From Ktedonobacter sp. SOSP1-85 (GTDB taxonomy: Bacteria; Chloroflexota; Ktedonobacteria; Ktedonobacterales; Ktedonobacteraceae), in the NCBI RefSeq assembly GCF_016587415.1, contig NZ_BNJI01000001.1, positions 5,309,501 to 5,373,500 on the forward strand: a DNA stretch of 64,000 nucleotides, in the 5' to 3' direction. Below are positions 34,553 through 43,302 of this stretch, in pieces. Below the pieces are notes generated by a model. The model did no database searches. It was not told the DNA's origin and saw nothing but the letters and a program-made list of their open reading frames with translations. Within the stretch, counting starts at the first letter, position 1; every line of letters begins with the position of its first letter. Made by a program: the position numbers and the translations under genes.

Positions 34553-34961
34553 GCTGATTTCCCTTTCCATGCGAGCGAGCATGAATCTGCATACCTACTG
34601 TTCTGTTACAGCTCTCTTGAAAATGAAAGATAGGGAGTGCAGAGGGGCGTCAGCCCCTCTACGTCCCTTTCCCCTACCGCCGCAGGCGGTATGAATCCTT
34701 TTCAAATGAAATTGAACAGAGTGCTACTTAGTGTGAAGTATACACTAAGTAGTGTACAGAAAAAGCCAGGGAAAGTCAAGCATTAACGAGCAAAAAAGGA
34801 ACTCCATCTACTCAAGCCTGCTTCTTGATTGATTGTTTCCCGAGAATGTTCATTGATGCCATCTTGGTTTTACTCATCTTACGTGGTTTGGTACAATGGC
34901 CGTATGCTCGCTAGTAACGCTATAGGTGACAATCGTTTACTCTGATAGGAGAATACTCAGC
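34553..34961. promoter_or_regulatory. Divergent control region with operator-like palindromes
   Basis: About 400 bases between the SPFH gene (minus) and the ABC operon (plus). Visible structures: an AGAGGGGC/GCCCCTCT hairpin near 34638-34658, an ACCGCC/GGCGGT hairpin near 34675-34691 and, at 34724-34756, a cluster of TACTTAGTGT-type half sites: an 11-bp inverted pair (34724-34734 with 34742-34752) and an overlapping TACACTA-AG-TAGTGTA palindrome (34741-34756). The cluster looks like an operator of a GntR-, MarR- or PadR-type regulator. Confidence 0.5.
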
Positions 34962-35867
34962 ATGCGAATAGAAGTTCGGCATCTTACCAAAGTCTATGGG
35001 GGAGGTATCCATGCTCTTGAGGACCTGAACCTGACCATCCCTGGTGGCATGTTTGGTCTGCTTGGCCCCAACGGCGCGGGCAAAACCACCCTCATGCGCA
35101 TTCTGGCGGGAGTTCTTTCCCCTTCTGAAGGCTCAATTCGTGTCGGCAGCTATGATGGGGCTACAGAGCGAGGTCGGACCCAGATCCAGCGTATCCTGGG
35201 CTATCTGCCTCAAGAATTAGGGGTGTATACTGACCTTTCAGCGTATGAGTTTCTGGACTATATGGGTATTCTCAAAGGCCTCAATGATGGTAAACAGAGA
35301 CGGCGACGTGTTGATGAGTTGCTAGAGACAGTCGCGCTTAGCCATCTCGCTCATCGCAAGCTCAAAACGTTTTCCGGTGGCATGAAACGTCGCGTCGGCA
35401 TTGCACAAGCTCTCCTCAACGATCCTCAACTTCTCATCGTCGATGAGCCTACAGCGGGTCTTGATCCTGAAGAGCGTATCCTCTTCCGTAACTTGCTTTC
35501 GGACCTGGCGGGTAAACGAACTGTGCTTCTCTCCACGCATATCGTCGAAGACATTGCTCAAACCTGTCAGCAGCTTGTGCTAATGGCAAATGGCCATATG
35601 CTCTTTCAGGGAACGGTTTCAGATATGTTGAAGGAGACACGTGGCAAGGTTTGGCAGATCACAACCGCTGGTCAAAAGCCAGCGGGCAACTTTACTGTTG
35701 TCTCAACGCTCAATATGGGTCTGAACACACAATATCGTGTTGTAGGTGAATACCCATCTTATTCCAACGTTGTAGCCATCGATCCCAACCTGGAAGACAG
35801 TTATGTCTGGTTTATGCGTAATGCCCGTCAAACTCTAGCCCCTACTATATCCCCTCTTGATAAATGA
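34962..35867 (+). CDS. ABC transporter ATP-binding protein
   Basis: The protein has 301 residues from the ATG at 34962 (TAGGAG about 10 nt upstream). Walker A GPNGAGKTTLMR, Q-loop YLPQELG, signature FSGGMKRRVGIAQ, Walker B LLIVDEPTAGLDP and H-loop LSTHIVED are all present, so it is an active ATPase. The C-terminal 70 residues resemble the extensions of ABC-2-type exporter ATPases. It starts a cluster with an ECF sigma factor, a HEAT-repeat membrane protein and an ABC-2-like permease, and probably powers that export complex. A 209-base gap separates it from the sigma gene. Confidence 0.93.
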   Translation: MRIEVRHLTKVYGGGIHALEDLNLTIPGGMFGLLGPNGAGKTTLMRILAGVLSPSEGSIRVGSYDGATERGRTQIQRILGYLPQELGVYTDLSAYEFLDYMGILKGLNDGKQRRRRVDELLETVALSHLAHRKLKTFSGGMKRRVGIAQALLNDPQLLIVDEPTAGLDPEERILFRNLLSDLAGKRTVLLSTHIVEDIAQTCQQLVLMANGHMLFQGTVSDMLKETRGKVWQITTAGQKPAGNFTVVSTLNMGLNTQYRVVGEYPSYSNVVAIDPNLEDSYVWFMRNARQTLAPTISPLDK

Positions 35868-35999
35868 TACCCTGAAGTTAGAGCATATACAGTGATAGCG
35901 CGGTGCTGCCTGGGCATATCTCAATGCCTGCTGAATAGAGCTACAAGGGCACATTGCGGCTCACGTTTATCAAAAAGGCTTCTGCTGTCTCCTGAAAAC

Positions 36000-36029
36000 G
36001 GGAACCAAAACATAACTTTCTGCACTCTA
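36000..36029 (+). promoter_or_regulatory. Candidate ECF-sigma promoter
   Basis: GGGAACC at 36000-36006 matches the GGAAC core of ECF -35 elements, and CTCTA at 36025-36029 could be the -10. The spacer is about 18 nt, somewhat long. It lies 48 bases before the sigma gene and would allow autoregulation. Only one site was found, so support is weak. Confidence 0.35.
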
Positions 36030-36076
36030 CTATATAGACAGAGCAAAAGATTGACGAAAGGGAATGAAGCAGGCGC

Positions 36077-36661
36077 ATGAAGAATCCGGAAATCGGGTTA
36101 CCTGAGTTACTCGCGCTGGATCTTGATGCGCACTTCGCGCAGCTAGTCGCGAGCTATCAGCAGGGATTATATGTATTTATCTTGCGCCAGACAGGCCATG
36201 CCCAACTCGCGGAAGACATTCTCCAAGAAGCTTTTTTACGCGCGTACTCAACGTTGCGCAATTACCCGGCCGAACGGAGGCGTACGTTGAAGATTCAAGC
36301 CTGGCTCTACAAAGTGGCGGTGAATACGTTTTATGGGCATCTGCGTCAGACAAGGGTACATGAAATTTCCCTTGACCTGCTTGAGGACTTCGATCAAACC
36401 TGGCAAAGTGCCTGGTATGACCAGCCAGATATAATGAGCGAACAGCGGGAATGGATACGTACTCTTGAAGAGTATATAGCCCGTCTCCCACTTCAATTTC
36501 GTACACTCGTCAATCTCTATTATTTCGAAGAACTGAATCACCAGGAGATTGCAGATCTGCTTGCTATCCCATTGGGCACTGTGAAATCTGGTATTTATCG
36601 TGGCACGCAATTGTTGCGTCGTGCGTTAACCACTCAGGAAGGCGAGGTGCGGTCGAGATGA
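36077..36661 (+). CDS. ECF-type RNA polymerase sigma factor
   Basis: The protein is 194 residues. Region 2 (about 20-95) has FAQLVASYQQGLYVFILRQTGHAQLAEDILQ, the conserved core-binding part, and AWLYKVAVNTF. Region 4 (about 130-185) has LPLQFRTLVNLYYFEELNHQEIADLLAIPLGTVKSGIYRG, a complete helix-turn-helix. The region-2/4 linker is longer than usual and acidic. The ATG of the next gene overlaps its stop codon by 4 bases, as anti-sigma genes often do. It sits inside an ABC-transporter operon. Confidence 0.92.
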   Translation: MKNPEIGLPELLALDLDAHFAQLVASYQQGLYVFILRQTGHAQLAEDILQEAFLRAYSTLRNYPAERRRTLKIQAWLYKVAVNTFYGHLRQTRVHEISLDLLEDFDQTWQSAWYDQPDIMSEQREWIRTLEEYIARLPLQFRTLVNLYYFEELNHQEIADLLAIPLGTVKSGIYRGTQLLRRALTTQEGEVRSR

Positions 36662-38037
36662 ATGAGTCTACACCCTTTGTGTCTGGACAAGGGGCTGAAA
36701 AGCATGTGGTTCCTACTACGCTGGCAAGTGATGTTCTGCGACAATTGGGATTAGGTCAAAGCGCTTCGCTGTTTGAGCATCCTTACGTGAACATTGATCA
36801 GTCACTAAAGAGTTCTGATTGGCATGTCCGTCTCCAGGCCCTGAGCGATATACCTCCATCGGCTGTTCAGGAGTATCATGAACGCTTACTTGTTATGTTA
36901 GAGGACCCTCACCCATCCATACGTGTGGCAACGCTTCGTGTGTTAAGCATGGAGAGAAGCAGTGTTTCGCTAGAGCAGCTGGTTGAAATACGTACACACG
37001 ACGACGATTGGCGTGTTCGCGAAGCAGTTGTGCGGATGTTGGGGTACCTTCAGGATCCAGTTTGTGTTGAACCATTATGCGCCGCCCTTCATGATGAAGA
37101 TGAAGCGGTACGTGCAGCGGCAGTGCATGCTCTTGGTTCTCTGGGAGAAGACGTTCCAGCAGACAAATTATCTCTCACTTTACAGGATCGTTCCTGGGTT
37201 GTGCGCGAGGCTGCTGCTTTGACATTCGGTATGTTAAGTGAGCAGGGTATTGCTCTTCCACTTGAAGCATTGTCTGTCGTTGCCCACGACCAGGATAGCA
37301 TGGTCCGAACAGCCGCTGCACAGGCGCTGGATACGGTTGCTCAGTTGATGTCACATCCAACTCGTCGATCATGGCGTGGCGCGTTCTTAAAGGTCTGGCA
37401 ACTTTTGTTGATGCAGATACGCCTGATTCATAGTGGTGTCTGGATTGCTCCGCTCCTGGTGGTATTTAGTGTAGGCATCTTCCTTTTCTTTAAAGTACAC
37501 TCTGAAACTCAGCTTCAGATGGCTGTCTCCGTCCTCGCTGTGTTCACGACGGCAGCTGCAGCCTGTGATGTACCCTTTCTCTATGGGATGAAGCACGACG
37601 CGGGCTTCGAATTAATAAGCTCGACCCCTACTTCTATGCGGCTGATAGTGTTCTGCCGCTTTCTGTTAGTAGTTGGTTACAATGTCTTGTTGGCTCTGGG
37701 GATGTCCGTGTTATTGGCTCTAACCCATCACGAAAACTTTCTGGATATCTTGCACATATGGTTAGGTCCCATGTGTTTGCTTGCCTCTATGGCCCTGGCG
37801 CTCTCGTCGCTGATTGGAGCCTGGGGTGCGGCCAGTGTGACGTTATTGTTGGAAGCAAGCCAGTCTATCCAGATGAAGACAACGCCTCTAAATACTTTTC
37901 TGGGTATTGATTTTGTTCTTTCTTCCTGGTGGCAAACGAATTTATCAATATGTTTGCTTACCGCGCTTTGCCTGGTTGTTGCTCTGGTCGCTATTCCACG
38001 CCAACCGAGAGTGGTCAGGTGGTCGAGGTGGTCGTAG
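36658..38037 (+). CDS. HEAT-repeat protein fused to a polytopic membrane domain
   Basis: The protein is 459 residues. Residues about 45-235 contain five or six HEAT/PBS-type helical repeats (WHVRLQALSDI, PSIRVATLRVL, WRVREAVVRML, EAVRAAAVHAL, WVVREAAALTF, SMVRTAAAQAL). Residues about 255-455 hold around six hydrophobic segments resembling an ABC-2-type permease without a clear family match. The ATG overlaps the sigma-factor stop (ATGA), the usual position of an anti-sigma factor. The HEAT part may therefore hold the sigma factor at the membrane, or link it to the transporter state (inference). No zinc-finger anti-sigma motif (H-x3-C-x2-C) is present. I know of no named family with this exact architecture. 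Confidence 0.75.
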   Translation: MNESTPFVSGQGAEKHVVPTTLASDVLRQLGLGQSASLFEHPYVNIDQSLKSSDWHVRLQALSDIPPSAVQEYHERLLVMLEDPHPSIRVATLRVLSMERSSVSLEQLVEIRTHDDDWRVREAVVRMLGYLQDPVCVEPLCAALHDEDEAVRAAAVHALGSLGEDVPADKLSLTLQDRSWVVREAAALTFGMLSEQGIALPLEALSVVAHDQDSMVRTAAAQALDTVAQLMSHPTRRSWRGAFLKVWQLLLMQIRLIHSGVWIAPLLVVFSVGIFLFFKVHSETQLQMAVSVLAVFTTAAAACDVPFLYGMKHDAGFELISSTPTSMRLIVFCRFLLVVGYNVLLALGMSVLLALTHHENFLDILHIWLGPMCLLASMALALSSLIGAWGAASVTLLLEASQSIQMKTTPLNTFLGIDFVLSSWWQTNLSICLLTALCLVVALVAIPRQPRVVRWSRWS

Positions 38038-38098
38038 GCAAGGAAACGACATATGTAATTTATTCTAGAGTTCTAGAGTAAGGAGATTCTGACGGACA

Positions 38099-38920
38099 GT
38101 GAGATGTTTTTCGAGTTTCGTGGGCATAATGCGCTATGAATTTCGTATGCAGATCCGGCGTATTGCCGTCTGGATTGTACCTGTGCTGCTTATCGCGTTC
38201 CAATTCGGCCTGAACAGGATGTGGCTTCCACATTCTATGGGCAGCTTTCTATATAAAAGCTCATTTGATGAACACGTTGCGTTTGATAGCGCTCTCTTGC
38301 ACATCAGTGCCCTCCTAGCTAGCAATGCCAACCTTTTCCTGCCACTGGGGGTAGGGATACTTATGGCGGATCGCCTACTACGGGATCGCAACGCAATGAT
38401 GGAAGAATTGGTCCAGGCCTTATCTGTGCCTGTAGGCGTACGCATCCTGGGAAAGTATCTGGGGAATTTAGGTGCAACCCTTTTGCCTGTTTTACTTTGT
38501 TATGGAATTGGTGTTGCCTATTTGTGCTGGCTCGTGCGTGATATTCTGGCTGTATTCTATGGCGTACTTTGCTTTGCAGTCATTATGCTACCCGGTATGC
38601 TGTTTGTCAGTGCTTTTTCGCTGGCAGGGCCAGCTTTCTTTGGCACGAATTTATATCGTTTCCTGTTCATCTGCTATTGGTTCTGGGGGAATCTCTTACG
38701 CCCGGGTTATGGTGTGCCCACTATTAGTCGTACAATTCTCACACCAGTTGGTATGGTTATAGCGAATGGCTTCTTCGGTGTTACTATTATCGCTGATAGC
38801 GGGTTGATGGTGGTATCTCCATTCGAGGGTTTAGAAAGCTTGTTAGCCTTAGTGGGTACTGCTCTGGTTGTCTTAGGGATATTGTGGGGCTATGTCTCCT
38901 GGCAGCAACGGCGCTGTTAG
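38099..38920 (+). CDS. ABC-2-type permease-like membrane protein
   Basis: The protein is 273 residues with a GTG start (AAGGAG about 12 nt upstream); an ATG at 38129 is an alternative. There are six hydrophobic segments. The N-terminus MRYEFRMQIRRIAVWIV and the loop MADRLLRDRNAMMEEL fit ABC-2 permeases that start with a cytoplasmic amphipathic helix and a coupling helix. It follows the HEAT-membrane protein by 61 bases and probably forms the transport channel with it and with the ATPase at 34962. The transported substrate is unknown. Confidence 0.75.
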   Translation: MRCFSSFVGIMRYEFRMQIRRIAVWIVPVLLIAFQFGLNRMWLPHSMGSFLYKSSFDEHVAFDSALLHISALLASNANLFLPLGVGILMADRLLRDRNAMMEELVQALSVPVGVRILGKYLGNLGATLLPVLLCYGIGVAYLCWLVRDILAVFYGVLCFAVIMLPGMLFVSAFSLAGPAFFGTNLYRFLFICYWFWGNLLRPGYGVPTISRTILTPVGMVIANGFFGVTIIADSGLMVVSPFEGLESLLALVGTALVVLGILWGYVSWQQRRC

Positions 38921-38989
38921 GTATTTTCGCACAGAAAACGATAGTGAATTCAGATAATGATTTTTCCTATATATCAGGAGCATGTCTAA

Positions 38990-40420
38990 ATGTTTGAACT
39001 ACAGGATGTTATGTCTGGCAACCAGGAGAACCTGTCCATTCATGGTTCTCTGGTGGGCTCTAAGAAGCCAGTGTTCCAGAGCGCACAGCATGACAACAGG
39101 CAGTGTGGACAAAATGACCTTTTTGTCGCTATCACTGGAGCGCGTGTAGATGGACATCGTTTCATCCCTGCAATTGCGCGTGCGGGAGTAACTGGAGCAC
39201 TCTGCACCACGCCTTCTGAGGACGTTCCCGACAGTTTTCTCCAACTGGTGGTACCAGATGTTGTCAAGGCATTGCAAGCCACTGCCCGCGCGCGTGTACA
39301 GCGTCAACCGGGGACTATCAAGATTGGCATTACAGGCAGTAGTGGCAAAACGACAACCAAGGAAGCTATTGCCGCTGTACTCGGCAGTGTCGCACCGACA
39401 CTAAAAACCTATGCCTCCTATAATAATGAGCTTGGCTATCCACTGACGCTACTACGCCTGGAAGCCGAGCATAGATACGCGGTGCTGGAGATGGGTGCTG
39501 AATGGGTCGGCGAATTGCGGGGCCTCTGCGAGACGATTGCGTGTCCAGACTGGTCAGTGATTACTACTGTAGGGGCTGCTCATCTCAAGCACTTTGGCTC
39601 ACTGGAGAATGTTGCAATCGCCAAGAGCGAACTGGTTCAGGTGCTCTCTCCAGAAGGAATCGCGCTGCTCAATTATGATGATCCAGTGGTTCGAGCGATG
39701 AAGGAGAAGACGCAGGCGCGTGTGATCTATTATGGGCAGGGTGATGGGGCAATGGTGCGCGGTCGGCACGTCGAAGAACGGGGACTCCTCGGCTCCCGCT
39801 TTACGCTGTGCATCGAGGATGAGGAGGTGCCAGTACAGTTACGCCTACCCGGCACGCATGGCATAACCACTGCCCTTGCGGCGGCGGCTGTCGGCTATGC
39901 CGCTAACGTTCCGCTTGAGAACATTCGCGAGTCACTAGAAAACCTTTCATCCGTCCAGGGACGCGGTGAGATCAAGACAAGCGCTGGCCCGAATGGGAGC
40001 ACGTTAGTCGACGATACCTATAACTCTATACGGCAATCTATCATTGCTATGACTCAGGCAATGCAGACGACTCCGCTGGTCCCTCTGGGAAAGTGCTGGG
40101 CAGTGTTAGGCGAATTGCTTGAGCAAGGTGAGCATACCATGGATGAACACATTGCGTCTGGCCTGGCGTTGGCGGGTAAGGTTGACTACCTGGTAGTGCT
40201 TGGGGACTTCGCGCGCTACTTCGCGGAAGGGGCAATGCAGGCGGGGATGCCTGCCGAGCATATCTACGTATTTTCCGTCGATCCTGCCAATGTCTCTGAA
40301 GTGGAAGATGGCAAACGTGCCGTTGTGCAATTGCTCAAAGAGAGGGTGCACCCTGAAGATCTCGTCCTTGTCAAAGGATCGCGCGGAATGCGCATGGAAA
40401 CTATGCTTTCAATGTTTTAG
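38990..40420 (+). CDS. murF: UDP-N-acetylmuramoyl-tripeptide--D-alanyl-D-alanine ligase
   Basis: The protein is 476 residues. The Mur-ligase ATP loop GITGSSGKTTTKEA and the MurF-type sequence TYASYNNELGYPLTLL follow an N-terminal UDP-binding domain (about 1-105, VFQSAQHDNRQCGQNDLFVAITGARVDGH). The central domain continues with MGAEWVGEL and the C-terminal domain with DDTYNSIRQS and KGSRGMRME. The enzyme adds D-Ala-D-Ala to the muropeptide in the cytoplasm. AGGAG lies about 9 nt before the ATG. The D-Ala-D-Ala ligase follows 22 bases downstream, so substrate and user are made together. Confidence 0.95.
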   Translation: MFELQDVMSGNQENLSIHGSLVGSKKPVFQSAQHDNRQCGQNDLFVAITGARVDGHRFIPAIARAGVTGALCTTPSEDVPDSFLQLVVPDVVKALQATARARVQRQPGTIKIGITGSSGKTTTKEAIAAVLGSVAPTLKTYASYNNELGYPLTLLRLEAEHRYAVLEMGAEWVGELRGLCETIACPDWSVITTVGAAHLKHFGSLENVAIAKSELVQVLSPEGIALLNYDDPVVRAMKEKTQARVIYYGQGDGAMVRGRHVEERGLLGSRFTLCIEDEEVPVQLRLPGTHGITTALAAAAVGYAANVPLENIRESLENLSSVQGRGEIKTSAGPNGSTLVDDTYNSIRQSIIAMTQAMQTTPLVPLGKCWAVLGELLEQGEHTMDEHIASGLALAGKVDYLVVLGDFARYFAEGAMQAGMPAEHIYVFSVDPANVSEVEDGKRAVVQLLKERVHPEDLVLVKGSRGMRMETMLSMF

Positions 40421-40442
40421 ATAGAAGGAGAAAGGCAAAACG

Positions 40443-41561
40443 ATGAAACAGAAGAAACGTATTGGCATCATTTTTGGTGGCCGATCCTGTGAACATGAAG
40501 TTTCTCTGGCTTCGGCGGCATCGGTCGTGCAGAATCTTGACGCGGAAAAGTACGACATTGTTCCTATAGCTATAACGAAAGATGGGGCGTGGCTCTGGGG
40601 CGTTGAGCCCCAACAATTGCTTCGAGCCGTCAATGATCCTATGTTGGCGACAGAGATTGCATCCTCTCCTGTCGTGACTCTGGTTATTGATTCACAAAGT
40701 AGACGCTTTATCAGCATCAATAAAGCTCAGCCTCTTCCGGCTAATGGCGAACTCGACGTACTCTTTCCCGTGCTCCACGGCCCATATGGAGAGGATGGCA
40801 CTATTCAGGGGCTCTTCGAGATGGCCAATATTCCCTATGTTGGCTGTGGTGTGCTTGGCTCGGCGGCTGGTATGGATAAGGAGATCATGAAGGAACTCTT
40901 TCAGGCTGCCGGGTTGCCCGTGGTCAAGACCCTTACCTATAGGCGTTTTGAGTGGGAGCGTGAGCCGGAACACCTGATAGCTATGATCGAGCATCAGTTG
41001 GCATACCCTTGCTTTGTGAAGCCTGCCAATCTTGGATCGAGTATTGGCGTCAGTCGCGCAAATGATCGGGATCAGCTTATCAAGGCAATGAACGAGGCGT
41101 TTACCTATGATCGCAAGATTGAAGTTGAGCAGGGCATCAATTGTCGCGAGTTCTCGTGTGCTGTCCTGGGCAATGACGAGCCGAGCGCCTCAGTTGTCGG
41201 CGAAATCCTTCCCGGCGACGAGTTTAGCGACTACGAAGATAAGTACGTCAATCACACCATCCAGTTTGTTATTCCTGCAACTATCCCTACAGAAACAGCG
41301 CAAATGTTACGTGATATGGCTTTGCGAGCTTACCAGGCCCTTGATCTCCAAGGGCTGTCTCGTGTTGATTTCTTCCAGGACAAGGTTACTGGTCGGTTCT
41401 ACATTAACGAGGTGAACACGTTGCCTGGTTTTACCGAAATGAGCCTCTATCCTAAACTATGGGCCGCCAGTGGTCTTGCCTATTCCCAATTACTTGACCA
41501 GCTTATCGAGTTGGCTTTGCGGCAGCATGAGACACGCCAGCAGTTGCGCTCCTATCGTTAA
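40443..41561 (+). CDS. ddl: D-alanine--D-alanine ligase
   Basis: The protein is 372 residues with an ATP-grasp fold: IIFGGRSCEHEVS at the N-terminus, FPVLHGPYGEDGTIQGLFE, KPANLGSSIGVS in the ATP-binding loop, SDYEDKY in the omega loop and the metal-binding FYINEVNTLPGFTEMS. The omega-loop Tyr (SDYEDKY) is typical of D-Ala-D-Ala ligases, not of D-lactate or D-serine variants of vancomycin-resistant cells, which have His or another residue. It makes the dipeptide used by MurF, encoded just upstream. AAGGAG lies upstream of the ATG. Confidence 0.96.
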   Translation: MKQKKRIGIIFGGRSCEHEVSLASAASVVQNLDAEKYDIVPIAITKDGAWLWGVEPQQLLRAVNDPMLATEIASSPVVTLVIDSQSRRFISINKAQPLPANGELDVLFPVLHGPYGEDGTIQGLFEMANIPYVGCGVLGSAAGMDKEIMKELFQAAGLPVVKTLTYRRFEWEREPEHLIAMIEHQLAYPCFVKPANLGSSIGVSRANDRDQLIKAMNEAFTYDRKIEVEQGINCREFSCAVLGNDEPSASVVGEILPGDEFSDYEDKYVNHTIQFVIPATIPTETAQMLRDMALRAYQALDLQGLSRVDFFQDKVTGRFYINEVNTLPGFTEMSLYPKLWAASGLAYSQLLDQLIELALRQHETRQQLRSYR

Positions 41562-41593
41562 TCACATCCTTATGTAGGAAAGGGTAAATATAT

Positions 41594-42166
41594 ATGCGTA
41601 ATAACGAATTAGCAATGCAGAATCCTTTTAGTGTTGGCCCTCGCCTTTACCTGCGCCCATTAGAGCCAGCCCAGGATTATCACCATGTGGCGTTATGGCA
41701 CAACGGCGAGGAAATGCGCAGCTATTTTAACGTGTATCCGACCAGCGATACGCGCTCGAAAGAGCGACTGGACCAAATGTATCGCGACTTTCGACATATC
41801 CTCTTAGGCGTTGCCTTGAAGCAAGACAACACGCTTATTGGTGTGGTGGGTCTGAAAGACATCAATACGCTCAATCAAACCGCTGAGTTTTATATCAAGG
41901 TTGATCCTTCCGTCCAGGGAAGAGGGTATGGCACCGAGGCTACCAAACTTATGATCCAGTATGGATTTATGGAATTGAATCTTCATCGTATCCAGACGCA
42001 GGATATGGAGGAGAACATTGGTGGCTGGCGCGCGGACGAGAAAGCGGGTTTCCAATTAGAGGGTACTCTGCGTGAGGCCATTCTGCGCTTCGGAACGTAT
42101 CACAACGTCCGGGTCTATAGCATATTGCGAGACGAATTTATACGGCAAAGCGCGCAGGCTAAATGA
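41594..42166 (+). CDS. GNAT-family N-acetyltransferase (RimJ/RimL-like)
   Basis: The protein is 190 residues. Acetyl-CoA-binding motif A is VDPSVQGRGYGTEATKLM (Q/R-x-x-G-x-G/A), followed by NLHRIQTQDMEENIGG, RADEKAGFQLEGTLREA and YSILRDEF, the pattern of RimJ/RimL proteins that acetylate N-termini or small amines. It lies 32 bases after ddl on the same strand and is probably in the same transcript; its substrate is unknown. Confidence 0.88.
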   Translation: MRNNELAMQNPFSVGPRLYLRPLEPAQDYHHVALWHNGEEMRSYFNVYPTSDTRSKERLDQMYRDFRHILLGVALKQDNTLIGVVGLKDINTLNQTAEFYIKVDPSVQGRGYGTEATKLMIQYGFMELNLHRIQTQDMEENIGGWRADEKAGFQLEGTLREAILRFGTYHNVRVYSILRDEFIRQSAQAK

Positions 42167-42267
42167 ATTATCACAATAAGCTAACGAAATGCCGTTTTGT
42201 CATGAATTAGTGATTCATATTGTATAAGTCATATATCAGCAGTTGGCTAGATTAAAGAGGATATATC

Positions 42268-43212
42268 TTGTTTCCACAACAATATTATCAGCATGTGATT
42301 CATACTCCCCTGGTGCGCTATCAGGGACCCCTTGCTCCACGAAGTGAGCTATGGCTGAAAGATGAAACAAAGCAGGTTGGTAAATCCTTCAAGTTTCGTG
42401 GCACATATCATCGTTTGCTTGAGGAAGCGCCTGAAACAACCGTCGTTACTGCATCAACAGGCAACCATGGCATGGGAGTCTCATTAGCTGCCCAGCTTCT
42501 GAACCTGCGAGTCCAGGTCTTTGTGCCAGCACACATTTCGGCAGTAAAAGCAGAGAAGCTAGTGCAGTTGGGGGCGAACGTTGAGAAGGTGGCTGGTGGC
42601 TATGATGAGTGTGTGCAGGAAGCATTGCGCTTCTCCAGGGAAACAGGTGCTCCATACATCTCCAGCCTCGATGACCCCTCGGTGATACACGGGCATTCGA
42701 GCCTCTTCCGCGAGATTCGAGAGCAGGCCGAAGAGGATCTCGACGCGCTTTTGCTGCCGGTTGGTGGGGGTGGCCTACTGGCTGGATGCTTGGAGTGTTA
42801 CCAGGGGTCAGGTATGCATATCATTGGTGTTGAGTTGGAATGCGTTCCCTCGATGAAGATCGCCCTTGAGAGCAATGAGCGTGTGCTGCTGCCTCCGGCG
42901 CGGAGTATGGCCGAAGGAATGTTGGTACGGCAGGCTGGTGTCCTTCCATTGGAGAGAGCCAGGGCCTATCCGCGTTTCGACGTTGAGCTTATTTCTGAGG
43001 AAGAGATACAGCACATGTTATATCTCCTCTGGAAGCACAACGATATACGCGCGGAGGGGGCGGGTGCTTCCGCTGTCGCGGCTGCTCTACGCTACCTGGA
43101 GAACCATCCAGGTCAAAGAATAGCCGCTGTGATATCTGGTGGCAATATTGATGAGGAAACCTTCCAGATTGCGACGAGGAAGTATAGAGTAGAGGAAGCG
43201 AGTACACGCTAA
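42268..43212 (+). CDS. PLP-dependent threonine/serine dehydratase- or serine racemase-like enzyme
   Basis: The protein is 314 residues with a TTG start, supported by AGAGGA 6 nt upstream. It is a fold-type II PLP enzyme: PLP Lys in GKSFKFRGTYH, ASTGNHG, the phosphate-binding GGGGLLAG and C-terminal ISGGNI. It lacks the ACT regulatory domain of biosynthetic IlvA, so it is a catabolic threonine/serine deaminase or a racemase. It lies behind murF, ddl and an acetyltransferase; production or removal of D-serine for cell-wall use is possible (inference). A strong terminator follows. Confidence 0.85.
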   Translation: MFPQQYYQHVIHTPLVRYQGPLAPRSELWLKDETKQVGKSFKFRGTYHRLLEEAPETTVVTASTGNHGMGVSLAAQLLNLRVQVFVPAHISAVKAEKLVQLGANVEKVAGGYDECVQEALRFSRETGAPYISSLDDPSVIHGHSSLFREIREQAEEDLDALLLPVGGGGLLAGCLECYQGSGMHIIGVELECVPSMKIALESNERVLLPPARSMAEGMLVRQAGVLPLERARAYPRFDVELISEEEIQHMLYLLWKHNDIRAEGAGASAVAAALRYLENHPGQRIAAVISGGNIDEETFQIATRKYRVEEASTR

Positions 43213-43242
43213 GAAGTCGGGTAGCGAACTTGAGATATGAAG

Positions 43243-43274
43243 AGCGGGTATCCGAGAAGGATACCCGCTTTCTT
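43243..43274 (+). terminator. Intrinsic terminator of the PLP-enzyme gene
   Basis: An 11-bp perfect stem (43243-43253 with 43259-43269), 5-nt loop GAGAA and a following TTCTTTTG tract. It also lies downstream of the convergent small-peptide gene. Confidence 0.8.
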
Positions 43275-43302
43275 TTGTTTCTTTATAACAGTGGCGACGA
43301 GG

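Noticed and set aside
40443..41561. Possible vancomycin-resistance type (D-Ala-D-Lac) ligase
   Set aside because: The omega loop has SDYEDKY with the Tyr of ordinary D-Ala-D-Ala ligases, and no vanH or vanX-like genes adjoin.
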